From Ochrobactrum sp. BTU1 (GTDB lineage Bacteria; Pseudomonadota; Alphaproteobacteria; Rhizobiales; Rhizobiaceae): a stretch of DNA of 64,000 nt. Positions within the stretch are counted from its first letter, which is position 1. Every line of letters starts with the position of its first letter. The DNA lies in the NCBI GenBank assembly GCA_018798825.1, contig CP076355.1:402001-466000 (forward strand), in the 5' to 3' direction. A program made the position numbers and the translations under genes. The notes below the pieces were generated by a model that was given only the letters and a program-made list of their open reading frames with translations, had not been told where the DNA came from and did no database searches. Shown in pieces: positions 50,625 to 60,400 of the stretch.

Positions 50625-51709
50625 TGTCGAGCATTACTATTCGCGATGTCAGAAAGAGCTACGGCAAAGCCGCCCGCGCCGCAGTTGAAAAGCTTTCACT
50701 CGAAATTCCAAAGTCGGAGTTTCTCTGCCTGCTAGGACCTTCGGGCTGCGGTAAGACGACGACGCTCCGCATGATTGCGGGTCTTGAATATCCAACCGAA
50801 GGTCAGATCCTCGTCGATGGTCAGAAGATTGTGTCGGTTGATGACGGCATTTATGTACCACCCGAAAAGCGTGGCATGGGGCTGGTGTTCCAGAACTATG
50901 CCCTTTGGCCGCATATGACTGTCGAACAAAATGTCGAGTTCGGCTTGAAGTTGCATAAGGTCGCAAAGGCTGAGCGTCAGCGTATTATCGATGACGTTCT
51001 GCAGAAGCTTGGCATTGAGCGTTATCGCGACCGTTTGCCAGCGCAGATGTCTGGCGGTCAGCAGCAGCGCGTAGCGCTTGCGCGTATGCTGGCGCTTAAG
51101 CCCGATATTATTCTGCTCGATGAACCACTGTCCAATCTCGATGCGAAACTGCGTCTCGAAATGCGCGCGGAACTCAAGCGTATTCATCAGGAAATGGGGT
51201 CGACGGTCGTATTCGTAACCCACGATCAGTGGGAGGCCATGACATTGGCAACCACGATTGCGGTGATGAGCGAAGGCGAGTTGCAGCAGCTTGGCACGCC
51301 TGACGACATTTACGAGCGCCCGGCCAATCGCTTTGTGGCTGAATTCATCGGCAATCTGCCGATCAATATCATTGAGCTTAATGACAGCAATAACGGCGCG
51401 TTGGCGACATGGGCACGCGATTACCTCAAGGCGCAGAGCCTTGCGGCAAGCAATGTCGGATCCGTCGGTGTCCGGCCTGAATCCGTACGTCTCAGCGATA
51501 CGCCTGTTGAGCAGGGATGCGTGGCCAAAGTGGTCGATATCGTGCCTACCGGCGGTAGCTGGATCGTCGAAATGTCAGTTCACGGCGAGCAGTTTTTTGC
51601 AATCGCTGCAGATGCTCCAGCCCAGAAGGCTGACGATGAAATCTGGTTCTCTGTCGAACGCAGTCACGTCCATGTGTTTGACAGAGAAGGCAAGCGCATC
51701 AGCGACTGA
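50624..51709 (+). CDS. ABC transporter ATPase with TOBE domain (FbpC/PotA-like)
   Basis: 361 residues. Walker A GPSGCGKTT (38-46), signature MSGGQQQRVALARMLA, Walker B ILLDEPLSNLDAKLR and switch His in VTHDQWEAM are all present. The C-terminal 110 residues form the TOBE/OB part (VRPESVRLSDTPVEQG, WFSVERSHVHVFD). This layout is typical of ferric, spermidine/putrescine, maltose and organophosphate importers. It is coupled to the permease gene by a one-base overlap and followed by another binding protein. Confidence 0.95.
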   Translation: MSSITIRDVRKSYGKAARAAVEKLSLEIPKSEFLCLLGPSGCGKTTTLRMIAGLEYPTEGQILVDGQKIVSVDDGIYVPPEKRGMGLVFQNYALWPHMTVEQNVEFGLKLHKVAKAERQRIIDDVLQKLGIERYRDRLPAQMSGGQQQRVALARMLALKPDIILLDEPLSNLDAKLRLEMRAELKRIHQEMGSTVVFVTHDQWEAMTLATTIAVMSEGELQQLGTPDDIYERPANRFVAEFIGNLPINIIELNDSNNGALATWARDYLKAQSLAASNVGSVGVRPESVRLSDTPVEQGCVAKVVDIVPTGGSWIVEMSVHGEQFFAIAADAPAQKADDEIWFSVERSHVHVFDREGKRISD

Positions 51710-51778
51710 AAAGAGACGCATCAAATGCGCGTCGATGCTTTCGCTTTCAAACAATAATTATCAACTTTGGAGGAAATA

Positions 51779-52924
51779 ATGAGTTCAACCCTTCGCAAAT
51801 ATACAGCCCTTTCGTTGAGTGCCGCACTTCTGGCAAGCACGGCTGCCTTCGCAGAGCCGGTCGCTGAAATCGGCATCAAGGATGCGGATTTCTCACTAGA
51901 AGCACTGATTGAAGCGGCCAAGAAAGAGCCCGGTATTACCGTTGTGGACGCCACTGGTAAGATCGTCACCATGGCTGAAGCCTTCACCGCAAAATACGGT
52001 GTGAAGGCTACAGGCGTGAAGATGAACGGCCAGAACCAGGAACAGGTCATTCTGCGTGAAGCTGCTGCGAACAATGTTCGCACGGATGTCTTCAATATGA
52101 GCAATCTGCCATCAGTTACATCGGAGATCATAGTTCAGGGCGCAGGTCTCAGTTGGCTTCCTGTCGATCTCAAGGATCAGGTGCCTGTGGAATATCAGAA
52201 CCCGGCTATCACCAGCCTTAACCCATGGGTGTGGGCTTATAACTCGGATGTCCATGGCGATAAGTGCCCAATTGACAATATTTGGGCATTGACCACGGAA
52301 GAATGGAAGGGCCGCATAGCTATTCCTGATCCGCTCCTGCGCAACGAAACCATGTTCTGGTTCAATCAGATTGCCGAGCATGATGATGAAGCCATGCGCA
52401 ATGCATATGAAGAGTTCTTCGGTGAGCCATTGAAAACCGATGAAGCAAGCGCGACCGCTGAGTGGGTCAAGCGCTTCGCCAAGAACCGCCCGAGCGTTAC
52501 ACGGAGCGATACGGAAGTTGGCCCGATCATCGGTGCAAAGGGGCAGGAAAAGCCATTTATGGGCTTCCTCAGCACCTCGATTTTCCGTGATGCCAAGAAG
52601 AATGGCTACACGATGGGAATTTGTGCCGGCATGAAGCCTTGGGCAGGACAGCTGACGCCACGCGTTGCCGTTATCGCGTCCGGTACGAAAAGCCCGAATG
52701 CATCCAAGCTCTTCGTGCATTACATGATGACGGAAGAGGGCATGGCTCCGCAGTTGGCAGACGGAAAGATTTCGTCAAATAAGGACGCGAAAATTCCAGA
52801 AAGCGAAGTGTCTGGCATCGTGAAAGTCATCGACCAGCTCTATGTCCCGCATTCTGAGACCGCTGAAAGCGACTACTCAAAGCTTCAGGATTGGCAGGAT
52901 TTCTGGACCATCAGTTCGCGCTAA
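51779..52924 (+). CDS. ABC transporter periplasmic binding protein (ferric/AfuA-like)
   Basis: 381 residues from the ATG at 51779 with GGAGGAAATA upstream. Signal peptide with cleavage near AAFA-EP (23). Family 1/ferric-type features: LIEAAKKEPGITVVDATGKI, TDVFNMSNLPSV, TEEWKGRIAIPDPLLRNETMFWF, and AVIASGTKSPNASKLFVHYMM. The canonical two adjacent Tyr of FbpA iron-binding proteins are not seen, so a ligand other than free iron is likely; sugar phosphates (AfuA) or phosphonates are options. It is the second binding protein in the operon; the PhnD-like one is first. Confidence 0.9.
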   Translation: MSSTLRKYTALSLSAALLASTAAFAEPVAEIGIKDADFSLEALIEAAKKEPGITVVDATGKIVTMAEAFTAKYGVKATGVKMNGQNQEQVILREAAANNVRTDVFNMSNLPSVTSEIIVQGAGLSWLPVDLKDQVPVEYQNPAITSLNPWVWAYNSDVHGDKCPIDNIWALTTEEWKGRIAIPDPLLRNETMFWFNQIAEHDDEAMRNAYEEFFGEPLKTDEASATAEWVKRFAKNRPSVTRSDTEVGPIIGAKGQEKPFMGFLSTSIFRDAKKNGYTMGICAGMKPWAGQLTPRVAVIASGTKSPNASKLFVHYMMTEEGMAPQLADGKISSNKDAKIPESEVSGIVKVIDQLYVPHSETAESDYSKLQDWQDFWTISSR

Positions 52925-52948
52925 GTCGGGATTGAATTGGTCTAACCG

Positions 52949-52990
52949 GCAGAAGGGCGGTGATCGCCCTCCTGCAACAATGCCTTTTTT
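52949..52990 (+). terminator. Terminator of the ABC importer operon
   Basis: Arms GCAGAAGGGCG and CGCCCTCCTGC (11 bp, one mismatch, loop GTGAT) at 52949-52975, with six T at 52985-52990. Confidence 0.6.
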
Positions 52991-53087
52991 GCGGCTTATT
53001 CATTGTTAGAAATGTTAGAGCCGACAGCCTATTCAATGTGCGATACTGATCGGCAAGCAATAACTATCCTGCTTGAAAGGTCTGTCA

Positions 53088-53396
53088 ATGAAGACGGTAG
53101 CATTTACACTTACTGCGTTTGCTTTTTGCGTGGGCTCTGCTCATGCATCCAGTTCGGCTGCTTGGGAGGCGCTTCATACCAAAGTCGTCAGTTCATGCAT
53201 GGCGAAATCGTCCATGGTCAGTCCTTTTGTTTCCGAGCCTGTCGACTTTGATGATAGAGTTGGGAAAGTTGCACTGCTGTTGCGTGAAGGGTCGACCCGC
53301 AATCGCAAGCAATCCAAAGACACGACGGTTATTTGCCTCTACGATAAGCGTTCAGGTAAAGTCGCAATTGAAGAGGTTCAATGGAAGAAGAACTGA
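53088..53396 (+). CDS. Small exported protein of unknown function
   Basis: 102 residues from the ATG at 53088 with GAAAGG upstream. Signal peptide MKTVAFTLTAFAFCVGSAHA, so a mature periplasmic protein of about 82 residues. It has two Cys (VVSSCMAKSS and TVICLYDK), possibly a disulphide, and ends in EEVQWKKN. I do not recognise the family. It has its own strong terminator at 53443-53484 and stands alone between the ABC operon and the broken lipoprotein gene. Confidence 0.75.
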   Translation: MKTVAFTLTAFAFCVGSAHASSSAAWEALHTKVVSSCMAKSSMVSPFVSEPVDFDDRVGKVALLLREGSTRNRKQSKDTTVICLYDKRSGKVAIEEVQWKKN

Positions 53397-53442
53397 TCGG
53401 GTCTTGCTTTTGCAACTCCATCAGACACCTGCCATAAATACC

Positions 53443-53484
53443 AGGCTTTCGATGCTAAAATGTCTCGAAAGCCTTAGTTTTTTT
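53443..53484 (+). terminator. Rho-independent terminator of the small exported protein gene
   Basis: Perfect 10-bp arms AGGCTTTCGA/TCGAAAGCCT with a 12-base loop, followed by TTAG and seven T (53478-53484). Confidence 0.88.
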
Positions 53485-53526
53485 AAACACCAGTCTTCGC
53501 CCGGATGCGCGAATTACACTTTGAAA

Positions 53527-53897
53527 TCATTCGCATTGTAGGGGTGGTCGACGGAAGTTTGCCACTAACCAGTCATGGCCCGATCTTCGCGGATAGGAGG
53601 TGTAGAAGCACCCGGTATGTTCGACATATCCGCGAGTTTCAGTTCCTTTATAACGTTCTCCGCGAGGTGTCTCTTTTACCTCTCCGTTATACTTACCAGC
53701 AACGACTTGCGTTTTGGTTCGGCTCCATCGATAGGCTTGCTCGTTTGCGCTCATCTTATAGATATTGTCGGGAGGGCCGAAATCCCGCATGACGCTACTG
53801 ATGGGTGCGGCATTTGCGAAGCGCAGCCTGTCAGCACTACAGCTGTTCCAAGAGCGGCTACTCCTCACTGGGAGGCAGGAAATAATCTGACTGCCAT
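53527..53897 (-). pseudogene. Broken small lipoprotein gene
   Basis: From the ATG at 53897 (AGGA upstream) the frame reads MAVRLFPASQ, then an in-frame TGA, then GVAALGTAVVLTGCASQ with a perfect lipobox (LTGC). Near 53790 the sense moves to the next frame and continues SVMRDFGPPDNIYKM, RYKGTETRGYVEHTGCFY and ends FRRPPLQCE. So one nonsense codon, probably TGG to TGA, and one frameshift break a lipoprotein of about 120 residues. The 3' part stays open and well conserved in character, which suggests recent decay or sequence errors. Function unknown. Confidence 0.75.
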
Positions 53898-54124
53898 GGT
53901 TGTTCCTATCGGTTGCTATCTGCAGTAACGATATGAGCCAAGATTGCAAGCACATTGCACGTTTTGGTTGTTCAGAGATGCCCTTAGCCACCGTTTAACA
54001 ATGCCGCTCGGAAAGCTTATTGCAAGGTGCTAAATATAGTAAAGGATGCCAATTGCAATGTAGTCGCAATGTTGGATGGCTAGTGGGGGAATGAGGACAA
54101 AAACTGGCCTCTGAGGGAAAATCA
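53898..54124. promoter_or_regulatory. Control region of the second two-component operon with direct repeats
   Basis: GCAATGT occurs at 54055-54061 and again at 54066-54072, exactly 11 bases apart, and a related GCAAGGT stands at 54022-54028. Direct repeats with an 11-base step are the usual binding pattern of OmpR-family regulators, so autoregulation by the gene at 54125 is likely. Nothing else is recognised here. Confidence 0.5.
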
Positions 54125-54799
54125 TTGCGTATCTTGCTTCTCGAAGATGAACCTGAAATGGCGCGCGCTTTACTTGAAGCGCTCAGACGACATGAAGTGC
54201 TGGTTGATCATGTCAGCACCATTGCCGATGCAGATGCCCTGGCGCGTGATGGCAATTACGATGTGCTCGTTTTGGATCGTCGTCTTCCTGACGGAGAAGG
54301 GCTCAATTTGGTCGCAGCACTGCGCAAGAGTAAGCTCTCCGTACCCATTCTTGTTTTAACCGCATTGGGAAGCGTCGATCACCGCGTCGATGGGCTAGAT
54401 GCAGGGGCGGATGATTATCTTGCCAAACCTTTTGCCATTGAAGAGCTGCTTGCGAGACTGCGCGCACTTAGGAGGCGGGGACCTTCGTTGTCAGATAAAT
54501 TTATGAGCTTCGGAAACCTGATCATTGACCCTCGGACCAAACAGGTCACTGTGCTTGATGCGGTTATTGATTTCCCGCGGCGAGAATATCTCGCGCTGGA
54601 AGCGTTAATGCGGCGCCCAAACCGTATTGTGACCCGTTCAAATCTCGTCGAGGCCGTTTACACACTTGATGACGAGATTGAGTCAAACGCCCTTGATGCT
54701 CACATTTCCCGCATTCGCAAGAAACTGGCTCAGGCCGACGCGACTGTTGAGATTAGGGCGGTGCGAAACATTGGTTATCTGATCCGGTCGAAAGCATGA
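54125..54799 (+). CDS. OmpR-family response regulator (second system)
   Basis: 224 residues from a TTG start behind GAGGGA. Receiver domain: LLLEDEPEMARAL, phospho-accepting Asp51 in VLDRRLPDGEG and Lys in DDYLAKPFA. The DNA-binding domain shows IDFPRREYLALEALMRRPNRIVTRSNLVEAVY and ends RAVRNIGYLIRSK. It overlaps the kinase gene by four bases. Two 11-base-spaced GCAATGT repeats upstream suggest it controls itself. An Omp25/31-like porin gene follows the kinase and may be a target. Confidence 0.94.
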   Translation: MRILLLEDEPEMARALLEALRRHEVLVDHVSTIADADALARDGNYDVLVLDRRLPDGEGLNLVAALRKSKLSVPILVLTALGSVDHRVDGLDAGADDYLAKPFAIEELLARLRALRRRGPSLSDKFMSFGNLIIDPRTKQVTVLDAVIDFPRREYLALEALMRRPNRIVTRSNLVEAVYTLDDEIESNALDAHISRIRKKLAQADATVEIRAVRNIGYLIRSKA

Positions 54800-56241
54800 A
54801 AAAGATGCGTAGCCAATCGCTGCGATGGAGTCTGATGAGGCGCCTGTTCATATTGCAGGCATCTTTACTTGTACTTTTCGTCATTCTGCTCGTGGGCTGG
54901 ATTTGGATCATCAACCCCGAGTTGGAAGATGCCAATGAAGGAGCGGTGCGCGTTGTTGCCGAAAGTGTGATGAAAGACGGGCAGGGCCATGTTCAGATAT
55001 TAGAGACCCCGCAGTTCACTCAGCTCAAACAACGATATCCCGATCTGTGGTTCATCGTGAGAGATGAAAATGCGGTTGTCGTGCAATATGGCAAGATACC
55101 GTGGGCGGGTCTTGATGCGACCTTTCCATGGAACATTGACCGTGCGCGTGTGCAAACGGCCAATACGACGCGTGCTACAGTGGAAAATCGAAATACCTCC
55201 GTTGGCAAACTTCAAGTGATAGCGGCCACGGAAAAAGGATTTGAAAACGACGGGATCAGTCTCTGGATTAGTATGCAAATCGATCTCGCTAAATATCCTG
55301 ATGGGGAAATTCATTGGTCCAATGTGTTGCCGGGCTTAGGTATCATCGTCCTGATCGCTGTCGTGCCAATGTTGATCCTGACTAGCATTGCGACGTTGAT
55401 CGTGACACCACGGGCTGTTGGCCGCTCCCTTCGTGGTCTCATGGAAACTGTGAAACAAGCGCAGGCTATCAATTTTGAGAACCGTTCTGCACGTATTGAC
55501 CGGTCCAAAGTTCCGCAGGAGATCATTCCGCTGGTCGATGCCTTCAACACCGCACTTTCCAAACTTGATGAAGGTTATAATCGCCGAAACCGTTTTCTCG
55601 CAGACGCTGCCCACGAGCTTAGAACACCAATCGCCATAGCTCGGACACGAGCTGATCTTCTAGCCGATGATGATGTAAGCAAGCAGTTGCGATCCGATAT
55701 AGATCGCCTGTCTCGTGTGGCGCATCAGTTACTTGAAATGCAGGCTATCGGTGTTGTTGAACTGCGCGCTGAACGTCAGGATTTGAATGTGCTTGTTCAG
55801 CGGCTTGCTGCTGATCTTGCACCGCTGGCGCTCGATGGAGGTTATGATTTTGACTTTGAGCCGAGCAGCGAAGAAGCTATTTTCACTGTTCAGACTTCGG
55901 TTATCGAGATGGCAGTCGTTAATCTGATCCGCAATGCGATCGACCATGCGGGCGGCAAAGGGGCTATCGTTATCAAGGTAGGCGCTTCTGGAACTATTGA
56001 TGTTTGTGATGAGGGTCCTGGTATTCCTCTTTCTGAGCGCGAGCATGTATTTGAGCCATTTCGGCGCATTAATACGCATTCATCGGGAGCTGGACTTGGA
56101 TTGAACCTTGTCCAAAAGGCTGCAGAAATTCACGGCGGAAAAGTCATGTTTTTTGATTTGAAACCTGGCTTTTGCGTGCGTCTGCAGATTCAATCAGTCA
56201 CGGCGAGATCAGGCGCCGATCTAAACAAGAAGCAGCATTGA
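54796..56241 (+). CDS. Sensor histidine kinase (second system)
   Basis: 481 residues. Two membrane helices (about 17-39 and 178-203) enclose a periplasmic sensor of some 140 residues. HAMP region, then the phospho-accepting His273 in FLADAAHELRTPIAIA, the N-box NLIRNAIDHAGG, DEGPGIP and GAGLGLNLVQKAAEIHGG. All catalytic boxes are intact. The ATG overlaps the response regulator stop. The signal is unknown; QseC-like kinases respond to metals, cations or envelope stress. Confidence 0.94.
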   Translation: MKKMRSQSLRWSLMRRLFILQASLLVLFVILLVGWIWIINPELEDANEGAVRVVAESVMKDGQGHVQILETPQFTQLKQRYPDLWFIVRDENAVVVQYGKIPWAGLDATFPWNIDRARVQTANTTRATVENRNTSVGKLQVIAATEKGFENDGISLWISMQIDLAKYPDGEIHWSNVLPGLGIIVLIAVVPMLILTSIATLIVTPRAVGRSLRGLMETVKQAQAINFENRSARIDRSKVPQEIIPLVDAFNTALSKLDEGYNRRNRFLADAAHELRTPIAIARTRADLLADDDVSKQLRSDIDRLSRVAHQLLEMQAIGVVELRAERQDLNVLVQRLAADLAPLALDGGYDFDFEPSSEEAIFTVQTSVIEMAVVNLIRNAIDHAGGKGAIVIKVGASGTIDVCDEGPGIPLSEREHVFEPFRRINTHSSGAGLGLNLVQKAAEIHGGKVMFFDLKPGFCVRLQIQSVTARSGADLNKKQH

Positions 56242-56301
56242 GTAGTTTATGCCTCAAAGCACAATTCTTTAATATTTAGTTAAAGAAAGCACTTTAAGCA
56301 C

Positions 56302-56330
56302 TTAAAAACAATGGATAAATTTTATATAAT
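56302..56330 (+). promoter_or_regulatory. Sigma70-type promoter of the porin gene
   Basis: TTAAAA (56302-56307), a 17-base spacer and a perfect TATAAT (56325-56330). The start of transcription would fall near 56337, giving an untranslated leader of about 170 bases with a hairpin (GAGCC-N7-GGCTC at 56429-56445) before the GGAG site. Confidence 0.6.
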
Positions 56331-56510
56331 GAATGTTCCTGTAATCTAAGCGCAACTCTCGCGAGGAGAATGCCAGCATCTTCTGAATTAGTCAGCGCAC
56401 ATCGTTGATTGGGTTGGGAGATCAATAGGAGCCTGCTTCGGGCTCTCCAACGCGAACTGAAGCTTTGTAAGCGTCAATGAATGATGCGCTGGCTTCGTCT
56501 GGAGTTATAC

Positions 56511-57134
56511 ATGTCTTTTATCGCAAAAACCCTTGCGACTGCGACCGCTGCCCTCGCGGTCACAACAAACGCATATGCTGCTGATCTCAACTACAATTCA
56601 GGATCCTACGATTACGAAACCCCGCCAGCATTTTCATGGGGCGGCGCATATATCGGTGCTCATGGTGGTTTGGCTTCGCCGAAGATTAATCCATTTACTG
56701 GCGGCAAGGGCATGACCGGCGGCGTGCAGGCTGGTTACAATTTCCAGTTTGGCCCTGCTGTTCTTGGTGCCGAACTTGAAGGTTCGTATATGGGAAATGA
56801 AGCCCGCGTACCGGATGGCCGGTTGAAAGAGCGGTTTCGTGGTGCAGCGAAGGCCAAAGCTGGTCTCTCGTTTGATCGATCACTGGTTTACGGCACAGCA
56901 GGTGTGACCATGACAAAATTCAAAGACGGCGATGACGTTACCGGCCCTAACGGCTGGAAATCGGGTTATCTTCTGGGCGGTGGTATTGAACAGGGATTTG
57001 GCGGCGGTCTGTCGGCAAAAATCGAGTATAACTACGTGACAACCAAGGATGTCTCAAGCACGACATCATATGGTACCACCAATACAAATGTGCATGACCA
57101 TGTCATCAAGGCAGGCGTAAACTACCGCTTCTGA
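56511..57134 (+). CDS. Omp25/Omp31-family outer membrane protein
   Basis: 207 residues from the ATG at 56511, with GGAG upstream. Signal peptide MSFIAKTLATATAALAVTTNAYA, then AD. The mature part is an eight-stranded beta-barrel: FSWGGAYIGAHGG, MTGGVQAGYNFQFGPAVLGAELEGSY, KAKAGLSFDRSLVYGTAGV, YLLGGGIEQGFGGGLSAKIEYNYV and the closing VIKAGVNYRF ending in Phe as outer membrane proteins do. The family is abundant in Brucella and its relatives, where it contributes to envelope integrity and host interaction. It follows the two-component system. Confidence 0.95.
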   Translation: MSFIAKTLATATAALAVTTNAYAADLNYNSGSYDYETPPAFSWGGAYIGAHGGLASPKINPFTGGKGMTGGVQAGYNFQFGPAVLGAELEGSYMGNEARVPDGRLKERFRGAAKAKAGLSFDRSLVYGTAGVTMTKFKDGDDVTGPNGWKSGYLLGGGIEQGFGGGLSAKIEYNYVTTKDVSSTTSYGTTNTNVHDHVIKAGVNYRF

Positions 57135-57264
57135 TGGAGTTGTTTTGACGTCTTTAACAGAAAAGGCTCTCAAACCAGTTCTGCAGCATCAGTTTCGAAG
57201 GCGATACCCCGCCGCCAGTCGCCACTGTGGAACGATATGTCATTTGAGAAAACACTTTAGATAG

Positions 57265-57356
57265 GCCGTTCTCATTCTGAAAGTTCATATGGCTCAAGCT
57301 TAACTTGTGCTGCGTAAGTCCGAGCGCGTGAACGAATAAAAGTCATTGAGAACGGC
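57265..57356. other. Long-loop inverted repeat between the porin and the RND genes
   Basis: Perfect 10-bp arms GCCGTTCTCA (57265-57274) and TGAGAACGGC (57347-57356), separated by 72 bases. No gene is seen in the loop. Together with the terminator at 57390-57416 it could belong to a small plus-strand RNA or an extended 3' structure. The rest of 57135-57264 shows nothing I recognise. Confidence 0.35.
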
Positions 57357-57389
57357 TTTGGGTTACACAATTGGTGATTCATATGCAGA

Positions 57390-57416
57390 AAGGCCGGAGG
57401 TTTTGCCTCCGGCCTT
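57390..57416. terminator. Terminator of the RND efflux operon
   Basis: Perfect 11-bp arms AAGGCCGGAGG/CCTCCGGCCTT with loop TTTTG, with TTTCTG after it on the minus strand and AATGTTTTT on the plus strand. Confidence 0.88.
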
Positions 57417-57423
57417 AATGTTT

Positions 57424-60400
57424 TTAGACTTCAGCGTGAGCATCCAATATTTCTACTTTCGGTCCAGCATGTTTCAGCGGACGTTCGCCTGTCAATTTGC
57501 GGATCAGCACATAAAACACCGGCGTCATGAAGATACCGAAGGCCGTCACGCCGATCATTCCGGCAAACACAGCGATACCCATTGCAGAGCGCATTTCCGC
57601 ACCGGCCCCTGTTGATATGACAAGCGGAACAACGCCCATGATGAAAGCCATTGAGGTCATGAGGATCGGACGCAGACGCAACCGGCTTGCCTCGATAGCC
57701 GCTTGAACTGCCGTTCTTCCGGATAGTTCCAGCTCGCGGGCAAATTCAACAATCAGGATCGCGTTCTTGGCGGACAGCCCCACCAGAACGATCAAGCCAA
57801 TTTGGGTGAAGACATTGTTATCACCTCCCGTAAACCAGACGCCGATCAATGCGGCCATGATGCCCATTGGTACGATCAGGATGATCGAGAGTGGCAGTGT
57901 GAGACTTTCATACTGCGCAGCCAGCACAAGATAGACCAGCAGCAGCGCCAGAGGGAAGACAAGGAAACCCGAATTGCCAGCCAGAATTTGCTGATATGTC
58001 AGGTCGGTCCATTCATAGGCAATGCCTGCAGGCAAGGTCTCTTCCGCAATCCGCTCTATTGCAGCCTGCGCCTGACCGGATGAAAAGCCGGGAGCCGGGT
58101 TGCCGTTTATGTCGGCTGAAAGGAAGCCGTTATAACGGATTGCGCGCTCTGCCCCCACGGTCTGCTCAACTTTAAGAAGGGCGGACAATGGGATCATCTC
58201 ACCAGACTGCGAACGAACCTTCAGCTTGCCAATATCTTCGGCATGGCTGCGATAATTCGCGTCTGCCTGAATACGCACGCTGTATGTGCGGCCGAAGGCA
58301 TTGAAGTCGTTGACGTAAAGCGAACCAAGATAGATTTGCAAAGTTTCGAAAACATCCGTAACGGCCACGCCCAGCTGGCGTGCCTTCACCCGGTCAATAT
58401 CAGCGAAAAGTTGCGGAACGTTGATCTGATAGCTCGAGTAAAGGCCCGCCAGTTCCGGTGTCTGATACGCCTTGGCAAGAAATGCCTTGGTTGCATCGTC
58501 AAGTGCGCGGAAGCCTAAACCATTGCGATCTTCCAGCTGAAGCTTGAAGCCGCCGGTAGTACCCAGTCCCTGTACGGGAGGGGGGGGGAACATGGCGATG
58601 AAGGCATCCTGAATGGATCCAAACTGCTGGTTGAGCTGCATGGTAATAGCATTTGCAGAGAGTTCAGGTGTCTTGCGCTCTTCAAACGGTTTCAAGGTTA
58701 CAAACACAATGCCGGAGTTCGACGAGTTGGTGAAACCATTGATTGATAGACCCGGGAAGGCGATAGCATTGGCGACGCCAGGCTGCTTGAGTGCAATATC
58801 CGTCATCCTGCGGATAACATCTTCCGAACGGTCGAGCGTTGCCGCATCCGGCAATTGTGCAAAGCCGATCAGATATTGCTTGTCCTGTGCCGGAACAAAG
58901 CCGCCGGGCACCGCACGGAACAGAACGAAGGTGACGCCGAGCAACACGACATAGAGGCCCATCACAAGCGATTTGCGTGTGAGAATACCACCAACACCGC
59001 GACCATAGGCATTTGAACTTGCACCAAAGAAGCGATTAAAGCCACGGAAGAACCAGCCAAACAGCTTGTCCATAATGCGGGTCAGCCGGTCTTTCGGTGC
59101 ATTGTGGCCCCGCAGCAGCAAAGCTGCCAACGCTGGCGACAGCGTCAGTGAGTTAAAGGCCGAGATCACGGTCGATATGGCGATAGTCAGCGCAAACTGA
59201 CGATAGAACTGGCCAGTCAGGCCGGTAATGAAGGCCAGGGGTACGAAAACCGCAACCAGCACCAGTGCAATGGCGATAATTGGACCGGACACTTCCTGCA
59301 TGGCGCGATAGGTCGCCTCAATCGGAGAGAGGCCCTGTTCAATATTACGCTCGACATTTTCCACCACCACGATCGCGTCATCGACGACGATGCCGATCGC
59401 AAGCACGAGGCCGAAGAGGCTTAGTGCATTGATGGAGAAGCCAAATACATACATCACCGCGAAGGTGCCGACGATAGACACGGGAACAGCTACGAGAGGA
59501 ATGATCGAGGCTCGCCATGTCTGCAGGAACATGATAACCACGATTACAACCAGAACGATGGCTTCAAGCAGAGTGTGAATAACCGACTCGATAGAGGCCT
59601 TAACAAACGCTGTTGTGTCATAAACGATATCGAAGTCCACGCCTTCCGGCATGGTTTTCTTCAGTTCGGCCATGGCCGCATGGACGTTTGTGGAAATATC
59701 AAGGGCATTGGAACCGGGCGCCTGAAAAACACCCATGCCGACGGCTGATTTGTTATCGAGCAGCGAGCGCAACGAGTAATCCGCTGCCCCCATTTCAACG
59801 CGTGCAACATCGCCAAGGCGCGTAACTTCACCCTGACTGCCGGATTTCACAACGATGTCGGCAAAGTCCTCAGGTGTTTGGAGACGTCCCTGAGCATTAA
59901 CTGAAAGCTGCAGATCGAGACCCGAAACGGATGGTGAAGCGCCAATAACACCAGCTGCGGCCTGAACGTTTTGCTGGCGGATGGCGTTGGCAATGTCTCC
60001 GGCCGAAAGCCCGCGTTCAGCGGCCTTCTGTGGATCAATCCAGACACGCATCGAATAGTCGCCGCCGCCAAAAATCTGCACCTGACCGACGCCTGGAATA
60101 CGAGCAATACGATCCTTGACGTTGAGAACAGCATAGTTGCGCAAGTAGTTCACGTCATATCGGCCATCGGGCGATATCAGGTGAACAACAAGTGTAAGAT
60201 CGGGCGAACTCTTGGCTGTCGTGACACCGAGCGTCCGTACTTCTTCCGGCAGGCGTGGCTCGGCCTGTGAAATGCGGTTTTGTACCAGCTGCTGGGCCTG
60301 ATCTGGATCTGTGCCGAGTGCGAAAGTGACCGTCAGTGTCATGACACCATCAGCGGTCGCCTGACTTTGCATATAGAGCATGCCTTCGACACCGTTGATC

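Noticed and set aside
51779..52924. Assignment as a true FbpA ferric-iron binding protein
   Set aside because: The adjacent Tyr pair used by FbpA to hold iron is not visible, so only a general ferric/AfuA-like label is kept.
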